Below, one piece after another: positions 26,217 to 35,123 of a DNA stretch of 64,000 nucleotides (its first letter is position 1; each line of letters opens with the position of its first letter). Under the pieces are notes generated by a model. The model was not told the DNA's origin, did not search any database, and was given only the letters and a program-made list of their open reading frames with translations. The DNA is from Acidobacteriota bacterium (GTDB lineage Bacteria; Acidobacteriota; Vicinamibacteria; Vicinamibacterales; JAKQTR01), in NCBI GenBank assembly GCA_026393675.1, contig JAPKZQ010000003.1, positions 1-64,000 on the forward strand, read 5' to 3'. A program made the position numbers and the translations under genes.

Positions 26217-27929
26217 CTACTTCCCCTGGTCGTGCGGCACCTTGACGTCCACCGTCGCGGCGCAGGTGCTCCCGGGCGTGGTGCACTGCAACTTGATCGT
26301 ATAGACGCGCCCGGTTCCATTGCCGTCGCGGTCAGCCCGCAGGCTCACCGTCTTCAGGCCGGTGATGACAACATCCGAGGCTGCAATCGTCTCATTGCAG
26401 GTCACGCCCACGATCTTGGTACTGGGCGCGGGGCCGCTTGTGGCCGTCACTGTGACCACAATTGGCACCATCTTCTTGTTGGGTGGCCATACGGTATTAG
26501 GTGTTGCGGACGCGCTGATCGCGGACGGCGGAGGCGCCACCACGGTCACTTTCTGCGTCGCCGTGGCGGAGTTGCCCGAGTGGTCCGTCGCGGTCCACGT
26601 GACCGTCGTGATACCCACCGGGAAGAGGGCCGGCGCGTTGTTGGTGATTGTAGGGTTCGGATCAGCAATGTCTGTGGCCGTCGCCAACCCCAGGTTCACC
26701 GGCGTGCCGCCCGAGCCGGTCTGTTGCGCGGTGACGTCTGGAGGCGCGGTGATCGTCGGCGGCGTGGTGTCCTTGACCGTCACCAACTGAACGGCCGTCG
26801 CCTTGTTACCCGAGGCGTCGGTGGCCGTCCACGTGACGGTGGTCACACCCAGAGGAAAGCCGCCCGTCGGCGCGTCGTTGGTGACCACCGGGTTGGCGTC
26901 ACGGTTGTCTGTCGCCGTCGCCTGGCCAATGTCCACCGGCGTGCCGGTGCTGCCGGTCGCCTCGGCCGTCACGTCCGGCGGGACGGTGAGAGTGGGCGGG
27001 GTCGTGTCGGGCGGGAGAACCCCGAACGCCAGCGCATGGCGCCACCCGATGGCGATGGCGGTGGCTCCCGTCAGGTCGGCCGGTACGTTGCGCTGGCCGT
27101 AGCTGTCGCCCTCGCCCCACGCGACGACGGTGCCGTCTTCCTTCAGGGCCATACGGTCGTAGTTCGTGCTCGCGGATATAGCAGTGACGCCGGTCAGCCC
27201 ATCTTTGTTCCACCATTCGACATCGGCGAGCCATTCGACCACGGTGCCGTCCTCCCGGAGGCCTACGCTGTGCGTGAATCCCGCGGCGAGGGCCTTGATG
27301 TTGGCCGTGCTTGCATCGGTCAGGAAGGCAGGTACGGTTGCTGGCTCATCGTCGTATCTACCACGGCCCCATGCGACAACAGTGCCGTCGTTCCTGAGGG
27401 CCAGGCCATGGTAGGCTCCCGCGGCGATAGCCTTGACGCCGTCCAGCCCGGCCGGGACGGCGATCTGGTTATACATGTTGGCGCCCCAGCCGACGACGGT
27501 GCCGTCGGCCTTCAGGGCCAAGCTGAAGTTCTCGCCCGCGGAGATGGCCTTGACGTCGGTCAACCCGGCCGGGACATTGCATTCCCCATAGTAGTTGTAG
27601 CCCCAGGCGACGACTGTGCCGTCGCTCTTGAGGGCCAGGTTGTGCGCGTAGTGTGAGGAGATGGCGATAACGCCCGTCAGGCCCTCCGGGAAGCCTTCCA
27701 TGCCATTGCCGCTTCCCCAGGCGACAACGGTGCCATCGCTCTTCAGCGCCAGGCTATGGGACCCGCCCGCGGCGACGGCGATGACGTCGGTGAGCCCAGC
27801 CGGAACATCGCGCTGCTGGTTTTCGTTGCTGCCCCAGACGACGACGCGGGGGGGATTCTGGGCGTTCGGGCTCGCCACGAGCAGGCCGAACATTAAGAAG
27901 ACAAGCAACCAGGCACGTTTTGCAAACAT
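26217..27929 (-). CDS. Secreted RCC1-repeat and HYR-domain protein
   Basis: A 570-residue protein. A signal peptide (MFAKRAWLLVFLMFGLLVASPNAQ) is followed by about six or seven repeats of roughly 45 residues, each with the form AAGxxHSLALKSDGTVVAWG, an RCC1-type beta-propeller. Two HYR modules follow (PPDVTAxxTGSxGTPVxLGxATATD...TWTATDxSGN), then an Ig-like C-terminal part with four cysteines. Such proteins are extracellular and often adhesive or carbohydrate-associated; no catalytic motif is seen. The ATG at 27929 is chosen for the signal peptide and the GGGAGG site upstream. Confidence 0.83.
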   Translation of the reverse strand: MFAKRAWLLVFLMFGLLVASPNAQNPPRVVVWGSNENQQRDVPAGLTDVIAVAAGGSHSLALKSDGTVVAWGSGNGMEGFPEGLTGVIAISSHYAHNLALKSDGTVVAWGYNYYGECNVPAGLTDVKAISAGENFSLALKADGTVVGWGANMYNQIAVPAGLDGVKAIAAGAYHGLALRNDGTVVAWGRGRYDDEPATVPAFLTDASTANIKALAAGFTHSVGLREDGTVVEWLADVEWWNKDGLTGVTAISASTNYDRMALKEDGTVVAWGEGDSYGQRNVPADLTGATAIAIGWRHALAFGVLPPDTTPPTLTVPPDVTAEATGSTGTPVDIGQATATDNRDANPVVTNDAPTGGFPLGVTTVTWTATDASGNKATAVQLVTVKDTTPPTITAPPDVTAQQTGSGGTPVNLGLATATDIADPNPTITNNAPALFPVGITTVTWTATDHSGNSATATQKVTVVAPPPSAISASATPNTVWPPNKKMVPIVVTVTATSGPAPSTKIVGVTCNETIAASDVVITGLKTVSLRADRDGNGTGRVYTIKLQCTTPGSTCAATVDVKVPHDQGK

Positions 27930-28291
27930 TGAAGCCTCCCTTGCTACGACCCGACTGGGGTGAACTGTTTCAGTGCTCTCACCGCTCTGTTGTGTTGTTC
28001 GGTTGCGAGAATTCGCAATGAGTTCCAAGCACGGCGCAAGAGTAGTGCCCCGCGTCAGCAGCCACAATTCACGAAAACACGTGATGCCTCCGTGAGGCCG
28101 GGCTGGAGCCCGGCGATCCCAGGCGAGTCACGCTGACGGGACCGCTTGCCGGGTCTGACAGCCTCCGCCCCGACTTCGCTCTTTGAGCTACGTCGAGGTC
28201 ACGCCATAGCGCTCTGGCGCGGAGGCTGGTCGCGCCCGTCGCGCAACGGCTAGATTCAGGAATATCGAAGAAGCGGAATGAGGTAGGCCGC
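27930..28291. other. Intergenic region upstream of the RCC1/HYR gene
   Basis: It holds one palindrome of the GGCC family (28094-28124). No convincing gene or promoter consensus is seen. Confidence 0.4.
28094..28124 (+). repeat. GGCC-N-GGCGATC palindrome, copy 3
   Basis: The frame gaGGCC-GGGCT-gg-AGCCC-GGCGATCCCAGG has a stem different from copy 1 (GGGTCT/AGACCC) and copy 4 (ACGCT/AGCGT), each fully complementary. Confidence 0.7.
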
Positions 28292-28975
28292 TCAGCGGAA
28301 CTTCGCCTGGAGCATCCTGCCCACGGCGCCCGCACGCGAATGCACGTGGAGCTTGCGGTAGATATTGCGCAAGTGCGTGTCCACGGTGTGGATGCTCAGG
28401 TCGAGACGGTCGGCGATTTCCTTGGTCGCCAGACCTTGGACCAGGAACTCGAGCGTTTCCTTTTCGCGCTGGCTGAGGCCATGCTCCGGCGGCGGGCCAG
28501 CCATTCGCGCGAAGAGGCCCAACACCGACCGCGCAATCTGCGGCGTCATGGGCGCGCCGCCGCCGAGGACTTCGCGAATCGCCTGGGCGATCTTCTCTGC
28601 CGGCGAAGTCTTCAGGAGGTAGCCAGCCGCCCCGGCGCAGATGGCCCTGACGATCTTGTCCGTGTCCTCGAACACGGTCAGGATGATGACGTGCGTGGCC
28701 GGCGAAAGTTCCTTGAATTGCTGGATGCCGTCGAGCCCGCTCATGCCCGGCAGGCCGATATCCAACAGGATGATCTCGGGAGGATGGTCTTCGCGCAGCC
28801 GTCCCAGGGCGGCCTCGCACGAACCGAACGCGCCTGTGCAGCGAAGGTCCGGAGCGTGGTCCAGCGCGCGCGCAATGGCGCCACGATACGTCTCGTTGTC
28901 TTCGACCAGCCAGACGTTGATGGGATGGGCCGGCGAGCCTGACGGTGCGTTCAGCATAGTGGCATCAGCGCTCAT
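28292..28975 (-). CDS. NarL/FixJ-family response regulator
   Basis: A 227-residue regulator. The receiver domain has VWLVEDNETYRG, phospho-acceptor IILLDIGLPGMSG, the ILTVFED switch and YLLKTSPAEKI. The LuxR-type HTH has GLSQREKETLEFLVQGLATKEIADRLDLSIHTVDTHLRNIYRKL. It is immediately downstream of the propeller sensor kinase and presumably its partner. The start is uncertain: a GTG at 29041 would overlap the kinase stop; ATG at 28975 gives a short N-terminal tail. Confidence 0.88.
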   Translation of the reverse strand: MSADATMLNAPSGSPAHPINVWLVEDNETYRGAIARALDHAPDLRCTGAFGSCEAALGRLREDHPPEIILLDIGLPGMSGLDGIQQFKELSPATHVIILTVFEDTDKIVRAICAGAAGYLLKTSPAEKIAQAIREVLGGGAPMTPQIARSVLGLFARMAGPPPEHGLSQREKETLEFLVQGLATKEIADRLDLSIHTVDTHLRNIYRKLHVHSRAGAVGRMLQAKFR

Positions 28976-29044
28976 GGGCGCATCATCGCACGGCATTGGA
29001 TGTCGCGCCACTCCCGAGATTTCGTGATGGCCTCTGATCACGCC

Positions 29045-32000
29045 TCACGGGAGCATCACGGTGAGCGTCACGATGGTTCCCTTAACTGGTTCGCTCTCGA
29101 CGACGAACTCCCCGCGCAGGTCCGCCGCGCGCTGCTGCATGCTCCGCAAGCCGTGCCCTGACGAGGCGGCCGCGCGATCGAAGCCGCGCCCGTTGTCCTG
29201 GACGCGCAAGGTGAGCCGGCGGCCGGTCACCTCCACCCGCATGCTGACCCGTGTGGCGGCGGCGTGCTTGACGATGTTGTGCAGGATTTCCTTGAAGGTG
29301 AAGAACACATTGCGACGGAATTCGAGCGGCAGGCTCTGTCCCGACAGCTCGCTCGGCGCCACGAACTCGCAATCCACGCCGGCCAGCAGCGTGCGGGCGA
29401 ATTCACGCATGCGCGCCACCATGTCGACCAACGTGTCGAAGTCGGGGTTGAGAAACCACACGATGTCGCGCATGGCGCTGGCGGTGCGCTGGGCGGTGGT
29501 GTTGATCTCCTGAAGCGAGGTCTGCGCCTCCGTGGGAAGCGCCGGAACGTGCTGCGTCAACTCGCTGAGCAGGATGATGCCGCCGAGGTTGCTGCCGATT
29601 TCGTCGTGCAGGTCGCCGGCGATGCGCCCGCGCAACCGGGCGAGTTGCTGCAGGCGCGACACCCGGACATGGATCAACGCCCAACTCACGCCCGCCATCC
29701 CGGCGAGCACGAGCAGGAGGAACCACCACGTTTGATGAAACGCCGGCACGACCTCGACCGCGAGCGACACGCCGACCTGGTTCCAGACGCCGTCATTGTT
29801 GCAGGCCGTCACATGGAAGGTGTAGTTCCCAGGAGGCAGCCGCGTGTACGAGGCGCTGCGCGTGGCGCCGCCATCCACCCAATCGGGATCGAATCCCTCC
29901 ATCCGATACCGGAACCGCACCCTGGTCGGGGCTGCGAAGCTCAAGCCTGTGAAGCGAAACTCCACGCGGCGCTGACTCGGCTGCAGCGTGACGCGTGACC
30001 AACCTCCCCCCGAAGTCTCACCTCGGCTTTCAGAGCGCTGCTCTTCGACGATCTCGCCATCAATTCGCACTTCGTCTATCATCACTGGCGGCGGGAACGG
30101 GTTGACGCGCAGTTGCCTCGGGTCCACGAAGGCCGCGCCCTTGGCCGTGCCGAACCACAGTGTGCCGTCGCGGGCCTTCAAACAGGCCGGCTGGATGCCG
30201 CCCACTTCGATCGTCTCCAGCCCGTCACTGCGATCGAAGGCCACATAGTTGACCGAACGGAGGCGGCCGTCGCCAAACTCCGCAAGTTCGTGCCGACTCA
30301 CGCGAATGATGCCCAGGTCGGAGGCCATCCAGAGGCGCCCATCGTTGTCTTCGAGCATGGGACCAACGCCCCGCGCCGGCAGGCCGCCCTTGACGCGGTA
30401 GTTGAAGAACCGACCCGTCTGAAACCGGCTCAGGCCACCACCGTGCGTGCCGATCCACAGCACGTCTTCGGCGTCCACATAGAGCGCGGTGATGACATCG
30501 TCGGGCAATCCCTGTTCGTGCGTGAAGACGGTGAACCGCCCGTCCTGAAACCGGTTCAGTCCTCCGTCAGCGGTCCCGATGTAGAGGCGCGCGTGGGAGT
30601 CTTCCGCCAGTGTCTGCACTCGATCCGATGACATCCCGTTGCGGCGGGAGTAATGCGTCACCTGATCACGGTCAATCCGGCTCAGCCCTTCGACACCGCC
30701 CACCCAGATAGCCCCCTGCCGGTCTTCCAACAAGGCGCGCACCGACCCGGCCAACATCCCCTCGGCTGCCCCGTACGCGGTCAAGGCGCCGTCCTTGAAA
30801 CGAAAGACCTTTCCCCCGTACGTTCCGATCCAGGTTGCTCCTGTTCGTGCGGCCAGCACGGCCCAGACGCCTTGCATGGGATCGGAAAGCGGGGACGCGA
30901 TCGCCACCGACACCACGCCGTCATTCAACCAGTACGGTTTCGAAGTGCCGCCCCCGAACCAAATCCGCCCATGCTGATCCTGAGAGACCGAATGAACTGC
31001 ATCTATGCCCAGCCCTTCGCGCCGGGTGATCATTTTCCAAAGACGAGGTTTGATCCGGAGCAGCCCGCCGCCGTCGGTGCCGGCCCACACGTTGCCTTCC
31101 CGGTCGCAATGGAGGCTCCGCAGGGACAACGTGGTCAATCCGGACTCCACCGTGAGATAAGTCCATCCGGTATTCGGGCTGAATCGGAACAGGCCGTTGT
31201 TGTACGTCGCCAGCCAGAGGTTACCGGCGAGGTCTTCGCGCGAATCCACGGGGCGGGACTTGAAGTCAGGACACGGCCAGACCACCGGCAGCCATCTACC
31301 CTGACGATGCTTGCGGAGGCCCGCCGGCGTGACCACCCAAAGACCGCCGTCACGACTGGGACAGACATGCTTGACCACGGCCTCCGGCTGGCCGTCCGGC
31401 CCTTGCAGCAGGACGATCTGGCCGTTGTGAAGACCGAACAGACGATCCTGTTGCTGGAACCACGCCCCACCCTCGCTGTCGACCACCATTCGCTCAATAG
31501 GCCCTGCCTCGAGTTCAGGCGGCGCGGGCACGGAGACAAACTTGCCATTCTGCCAACGACGCAAGCTACCCTTCTGTCCGGCCAGCCAGAGAACGCCTTG
31601 ACCATCTTCCTCCACCCATCGGACTCCTTCCGGCGGCAGACCGTCGGCGGCGGTGAAGGTGCGGCACCGCCCGTTCTGGAGCCGTGCCAAGTCGTAATAC
31701 TCGGTGATCAACCAAAGCGCGCCTGCCCGGTCTACCGACAATTGGATGAGGCGGTTGTTGGGCAACCCGGGCAGGTTGCTGGTGTCAAACACGGTAAACC
31801 GGACGCCATCGAAGCGGGCAAGGCCGTTGAAAGTGGCCAACCACAAATAGCCATCGGGTGTTTGCGCGATGGACTTCACGGAACTCTGCGGCAGGCCGTC
31901 ATCGGTTTGCCAGGCGTCGATGGTGAAGTCCGCTTGGCCGGTCACTCCCACGGCGCCACCGCTCATCCCGCCGATGGCCACCAGCGCGAGGACGAGGCAC

Positions 32001-32056
32001 TGCGCCTTCCAAGGTCGAAGGCCACTTCCGCGACGCCTCGTGTCAGCAGTCAGCAT
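29045..32056 (-). CDS. Two-component sensor with periplasmic beta-propellers (HisKA_3)
   Basis: A sensor kinase of about 1003 residues. After a signal sequence or anchor come roughly a dozen propeller blades of the Reg_prop type (SIAQTPDGYLWLATFNGLARFDG, LLEDRQGAIWVGGVEGLSRID and similar), a Y_Y_Y domain (FRFTGLSFAAPTRVRFRYRMEGFDPDW), and one membrane helix (WWFLLLVLAGMAGVSWALI). The NarX-like kinase has GDLHDEIGSNLGGIILLSEL, with the phospho-histidine in DLHDE, and VQDNGRGFD in the ATPase. Such sensors often detect polysaccharide fragments. A GTG at 32116 is an alternative start, 3 nt after a small cysteine-rich frame. Confidence 0.88.
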   Translation of the reverse strand: MLTADTRRRGSGLRPWKAQCLVLALVAIGGMSGGAVGVTGQADFTIDAWQTDDGLPQSSVKSIAQTPDGYLWLATFNGLARFDGVRFTVFDTSNLPGLPNNRLIQLSVDRAGALWLITEYYDLARLQNGRCRTFTAADGLPPEGVRWVEEDGQGVLWLAGQKGSLRRWQNGKFVSVPAPPELEAGPIERMVVDSEGGAWFQQQDRLFGLHNGQIVLLQGPDGQPEAVVKHVCPSRDGGLWVVTPAGLRKHRQGRWLPVVWPCPDFKSRPVDSREDLAGNLWLATYNNGLFRFSPNTGWTYLTVESGLTTLSLRSLHCDREGNVWAGTDGGGLLRIKPRLWKMITRREGLGIDAVHSVSQDQHGRIWFGGGTSKPYWLNDGVVSVAIASPLSDPMQGVWAVLAARTGATWIGTYGGKVFRFKDGALTAYGAAEGMLAGSVRALLEDRQGAIWVGGVEGLSRIDRDQVTHYSRRNGMSSDRVQTLAEDSHARLYIGTADGGLNRFQDGRFTVFTHEQGLPDDVITALYVDAEDVLWIGTHGGGLSRFQTGRFFNYRVKGGLPARGVGPMLEDNDGRLWMASDLGIIRVSRHELAEFGDGRLRSVNYVAFDRSDGLETIEVGGIQPACLKARDGTLWFGTAKGAAFVDPRQLRVNPFPPPVMIDEVRIDGEIVEEQRSESRGETSGGGWSRVTLQPSQRRVEFRFTGLSFAAPTRVRFRYRMEGFDPDWVDGGATRSASYTRLPPGNYTFHVTACNNDGVWNQVGVSLAVEVVPAFHQTWWFLLLVLAGMAGVSWALIHVRVSRLQQLARLRGRIAGDLHDEIGSNLGGIILLSELTQHVPALPTEAQTSLQEINTTAQRTASAMRDIVWFLNPDFDTLVDMVARMREFARTLLAGVDCEFVAPSELSGQSLPLEFRRNVFFTFKEILHNIVKHAAATRVSMRVEVTGRRLTLRVQDNGRGFDRAAASSGHGLRSMQQRAADLRGEFVVESEPVKGTIVTLTVMLP

Positions 32057-32119
32057 GGATCGAAGCCGATGGGCGCTATCAGAGGCCTCTCGCGAGGCTC
32101 CGAGTTGACCAATCACCCT

Positions 32120-32353
32120 TTACGCGACACCGCTGGGGACGCTGGGCCGGTGCTTGCACTTGGCGCCGCCGGAACCTCCGGAGGGCACCGGGCAGCCGAC
32201 GGCCGAACACACGCCGGCACAGGATACACCACACAAGTGCTGACACAGGGCGCATGAGCACCGCCGCACCGAACGCCGGACAGGCATCGTTCGGCCCCGA
32301 TCCCGAGGAAACGGCCCAGTGCCGCCACAATCTCGCCATGTGCCGAGAGCCAT
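32120..32353 (-). CDS. Possible small cysteine-rich peptide
   Basis: A 77-codon frame ending 3 nt before an in-frame GTG of the propeller kinase. The central part reads CSCALCQHLCGVSCAGVC, followed by SAVGCPVPSGGSGGAKC: nine cysteines in about 35 residues. Codons of this part are strongly G/C at the third position, as in neighbouring genes. No signal peptide, ribosome site or family is recognised, and the N-terminal 25 residues look less convincing. Function unknown; metal binding or a modified peptide precursor are open possibilities. It may equally be a chance frame. Confidence 0.28.
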   Translation of the reverse strand: MALGTWRDCGGTGPFPRDRGRTMPVRRSVRRCSCALCQHLCGVSCAGVCSAVGCPVPSGGSGGAKCKHRPSVPSGVA

Positions 32354-32546
32354 GTGCTGAGAGTCGTTGCGGACCGTGCGTCAGCAGCTCACTTGAGTCG
32401 CGGGCTCCGCCGCGGGCAACAACGGTCCCAAGACGATCTCCGGCACGAAAGCAAGAAGCGGGTGGACTGAAAACCGTACTACAGTAGACAGTAGGGTAGG
32501 CAGTGGTCGACAGGGAATGGCGAGAATCGAATCAGGAGTCTCTCCC
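32354..32546. other. Intergenic region upstream of the NUDIX gene
   Basis: It holds a short plus-strand cysteine-containing frame (32254-32487) with poor codon bias and a low-complexity tract of gtag/cagt units (about 32485-32512). No convincing gene. Confidence 0.35.
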
Positions 32547-33083
32547 ATGAATGAACCGGCAGGCACGCGCCATACGCAGACCACGGCGTTTCAGGGGCGC
32601 ATCTTCACCGTCACGAAGGACCGCGTCACGCTCCCGAACGGCCGCACGGTCACCTTCGAGATCGTGCGCCATCCAGGTTCGGTGGTCTTGCTGCCGCTCG
32701 TCGACAACTCACGCATCGTCCTGATCAGGCAGTACCGCTACGCGCTCGACCGGTGGATTTGGGAATTGCCTGCGGGCAGTCTTGAACCTGGTGAAGATCC
32801 CGCCGCGGCGGCGGCACGCGAGTGCGAAGAAGAAATCGGACTGGTGCCCACGACGGTCGAGTTCGCCGGTTCGTGGTACCCGACTCCCGGTTTCTGTACC
32901 GAAGCGATGAACTACTACAGGCTCACCGGACTTCATGCCCCGAATCCGGACGGACCCGTCGCAGAAAAGGACGAGGACGAGGACATTCGCGTGCAGGAGT
33001 TTTCGCTCGACGATGCACGCGAGTTGGTCCGCCGGGGTGACGTCGTGGATTTGAAGACGGCGTGGGGGTTGACGCTGGTCTGA
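32547..33083 (+). CDS. NUDIX hydrolase, ADP-ribose pyrophosphatase type
   Basis: A 178-residue protein with the complete Nudix box GSLEPGEDPAAAAARECEEEIGL (GX5EX7REUXEEXGU). The upstream strand VVLLPLVDNSRIVLIRQYRYALDRWIWELPAG is typical of the ADP-ribose pyrophosphatase (NudF-like) subgroup, as is the proline 16 residues after the box (WYPTPGF). It likely hydrolyses ADP-ribose to AMP and ribose-5-phosphate. The ATG at 32547 has AGGAG 8 nt upstream and is preferred over the in-frame ATG at 32517. Confidence 0.9.
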   Translation: MNEPAGTRHTQTTAFQGRIFTVTKDRVTLPNGRTVTFEIVRHPGSVVLLPLVDNSRIVLIRQYRYALDRWIWELPAGSLEPGEDPAAAAARECEEEIGLVPTTVEFAGSWYPTPGFCTEAMNYYRLTGLHAPNPDGPVAEKDEDEDIRVQEFSLDDARELVRRGDVVDLKTAWGLTLV

Positions 33084-33335
33084 TCGCGCAACCCGGTGTG
33101 TGGTCCGTTCCTGTGCCGGTTCCACGCGATCGGCAGACGCGCCGTGGTCGCGTCACGAACGGGCCAGTCGGGTTCACGATACCGAACATTTGTTCATCAT
33201 ACGGCCACGCCGAGTGGCTCCCCGAACCGCGTGATGTACGCCGCGATCGATCGAATTGGCGTATGATGAGAAAGTACCCCTCGCATTTCTCTGCGAAGTG
33301 GCGAGACTGGCCGCCCGGCTTCGATGAAGACCGGG
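33084..33335. other. Intergenic region before repeat copy d
   Basis: Contains a TATGAT around 33261-33266 that could be the -10 for the radical SAM gene. No gene is seen. Confidence 0.35.
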
Positions 33336-33459
33336 CGTGGTCCTTCGATTCATAAGTTCGGCGACGAACTTATTCCCTCAGGACTTCGTGCTGAGCGAGC
33401 GTTTGGACCCGATCATCTCACGAGAAATCGCAGTCGTAGTGGCGAGTCGAAGCACTCAG
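33336..33459 (+). repeat. Seven-copy hairpin element, copy d
   Basis: First stem ATAAGTTCG-GCGA-CGAACTTAT is a perfect 9-bp stem with a GNRA loop. Middle AGGAC-TTC-GTGCT. Left flank GTG and right flank TCA do not match each other. It ends 17 bp before the radical SAM start codon and is not at a stop codon. Confidence 0.88.
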
Positions 33460-33476
33460 GAAGGTTCTGACGATTC

Positions 33477-35123
33477 ATGCCGCAACATCCCAAAGGCACG
33501 CAGGCGCGCGTTCTTCTTTCCTCGGTGTTCGGGCCGTATGCCCAGGACGATGAGTTCGGGAGCCGATCGATCAATCCGATGGAGCTGTACCACAACCAGG
33601 TCACGCGTGAGCAGGGCCCGTTCTCGCTCCGCCTGTTCCATCGTTCCTGGGGCATCATCTTCATCCAGCACAACATCTCGGCGCCATGCGCCGTGCTCGA
33701 CTTCCCCACCCGCGAGCGATTCATCGAAGAGCTGAAAGCCCACGAATACGACATCGTCGGCGTGTCTGGCATCATCGTCAATATCGGCAAGGTCCGCGAA
33801 ATGTGCCGGCTCGTGCGGGAGCATTCGCCGACATCGACGATCGTGGTTGGCGGCCACGTGGCGGCCATCCCCGGCCTCCAGCACATGATTGATGCCGATC
33901 ACATCGTGAAGGGCGAAGGCGTGTCGTGGTTCCGGTCCTTCCTTGGCGAGGACCCGACCGTGCCGGTCAATCATCCGGTGATTCCGTCGTCATTCGGATT
34001 CAGCATCATGGGCCTGAGAGGACCACAGGGCGGCGGGAGCCCGGCGGCGACGATCATTCCGTCGGTTGGCTGCCCGATGGGCTGCAACTTCTGCACGACG
34101 TCGGCGTTTTTTGGCGGCAAGGGCAAAGTCATAAACTTTTTCGAGCACGGCGCGGAGATTTTCCACGCGATGTGCGACGCCGAAGCACGCCTTGGCGTCA
34201 AGTCGTTCTTCGTCATGGACGAGAACTTCCTGCTCTACAAAGAGCGCGCGATGGAGTTGCTCGAGCACATGAAGGAGAAGGGCAAGGCCTGGTCGCTCTA
34301 CGTGTTCTCGTCGGCGAACGCGATCTCCAAGTACAAGATGCGGGAACTGGTCGAACTCGGCGTCGCCTGGATCTGGATGGGCCTCGAAGCGCGCCAGAGC
34401 GGGTACAGCAAGCTCAAGGGCGCCGACACCGTCACACTCACGAAGGAACTCCAGGCGCACGGCATCGGCGTGCTCGGGTCGACCATCGTCGGCCTCGAAC
34501 ACCACACGCCCGACAACATCCAGGCCGAGATCGAGCACGCGGTCGCGCACGACACCGACTTTCACCAGTTCATGCTCTACACCCCGGTGCCAGGCACGCC
34601 GCTGTACGAGGAAATGGCCGGCGAAGGCCGGTTGATCGACGTGGATCTGGCCGACATCCATGGGCAGGATCGGTTCAATTTCGAGCACGCGGCCATGCCG
34701 CGCGACAGCTCGAAGCGATGGCTCGATTGGGCCTTCCGGCGCGACTACGAGAAGAACGGCCCGAGCGTCTATCGCCTGGCCAAGACCATGATGGAAGGCT
34801 GGAAGCGCTATCACGACGATCCCGATCCACGAGTCCGGCAGCGATTCCAGCGGACTGCGCGCGACCTGCGCCGATCGTACGGCGCGGCGCTGTTTGCGAT
34901 GGAGAAGTACCTGCGGGACACCAACGTCGACGTGAGCCTGAAGATCCGCGCCCTGCGCAGAGACATGGAGGGTGAATTCGGCGCGTTGACGCGCTGGATC
35001 AACCGCGCGGCGGGCCCGGTGCTGCTGTGGACGTCGCGACGGGACGCACGCAAATACCCGCGCGGGAAGCAGATCGAGCCGATGACGTTCATCGAGCGCC
35101 GGAACTGGCCGGAACCCGTCTAA
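33477..35123 (+). CDS. Cobalamin-binding-type radical SAM protein
   Basis: A 548-residue protein. Residues about 60-150 resemble a B12-binding Rossmann domain (DIVGVSGIIVNIGKVREMCRLVRE, TIVVGGHVAAIPG, HIVKGEGVSWF) but lack the DxHxxG cobalamin histidine motif. The radical SAM core follows, with the cluster motif GCPMGCNFC (CX3CX2C) near residue 200, then FFVMDENFLLYKERAMELL and GSTIVGLEHHTPDNI. The architecture is that of B12-type methylases and lipid- or cofactor-modifying enzymes; the substrate is unknown. It converges with the HDAC-like gene, their stop codons overlapping by 2 bp. Confidence 0.85.
   Translation: MPQHPKGTQARVLLSSVFGPYAQDDEFGSRSINPMELYHNQVTREQGPFSLRLFHRSWGIIFIQHNISAPCAVLDFPTRERFIEELKAHEYDIVGVSGIIVNIGKVREMCRLVREHSPTSTIVVGGHVAAIPGLQHMIDADHIVKGEGVSWFRSFLGEDPTVPVNHPVIPSSFGFSIMGLRGPQGGGSPAATIIPSVGCPMGCNFCTTSAFFGGKGKVINFFEHGAEIFHAMCDAEARLGVKSFFVMDENFLLYKERAMELLEHMKEKGKAWSLYVFSSANAISKYKMRELVELGVAWIWMGLEARQSGYSKLKGADTVTLTKELQAHGIGVLGSTIVGLEHHTPDNIQAEIEHAVAHDTDFHQFMLYTPVPGTPLYEEMAGEGRLIDVDLADIHGQDRFNFEHAAMPRDSSKRWLDWAFRRDYEKNGPSVYRLAKTMMEGWKRYHDDPDPRVRQRFQRTARDLRRSYGAALFAMEKYLRDTNVDVSLKIRALRRDMEGEFGALTRWINRAAGPVLLWTSRRDARKYPRGKQIEPMTFIERRNWPEPV

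Noticed and set aside
32254-32487. Plus-strand cysteine-containing frame (CRHNLAMCREPCAESRCGPC)
   Set aside because: Third-position composition is unlike neighbouring genes, no ribosome site is visible, and it overlaps the better-supported minus-strand frame.
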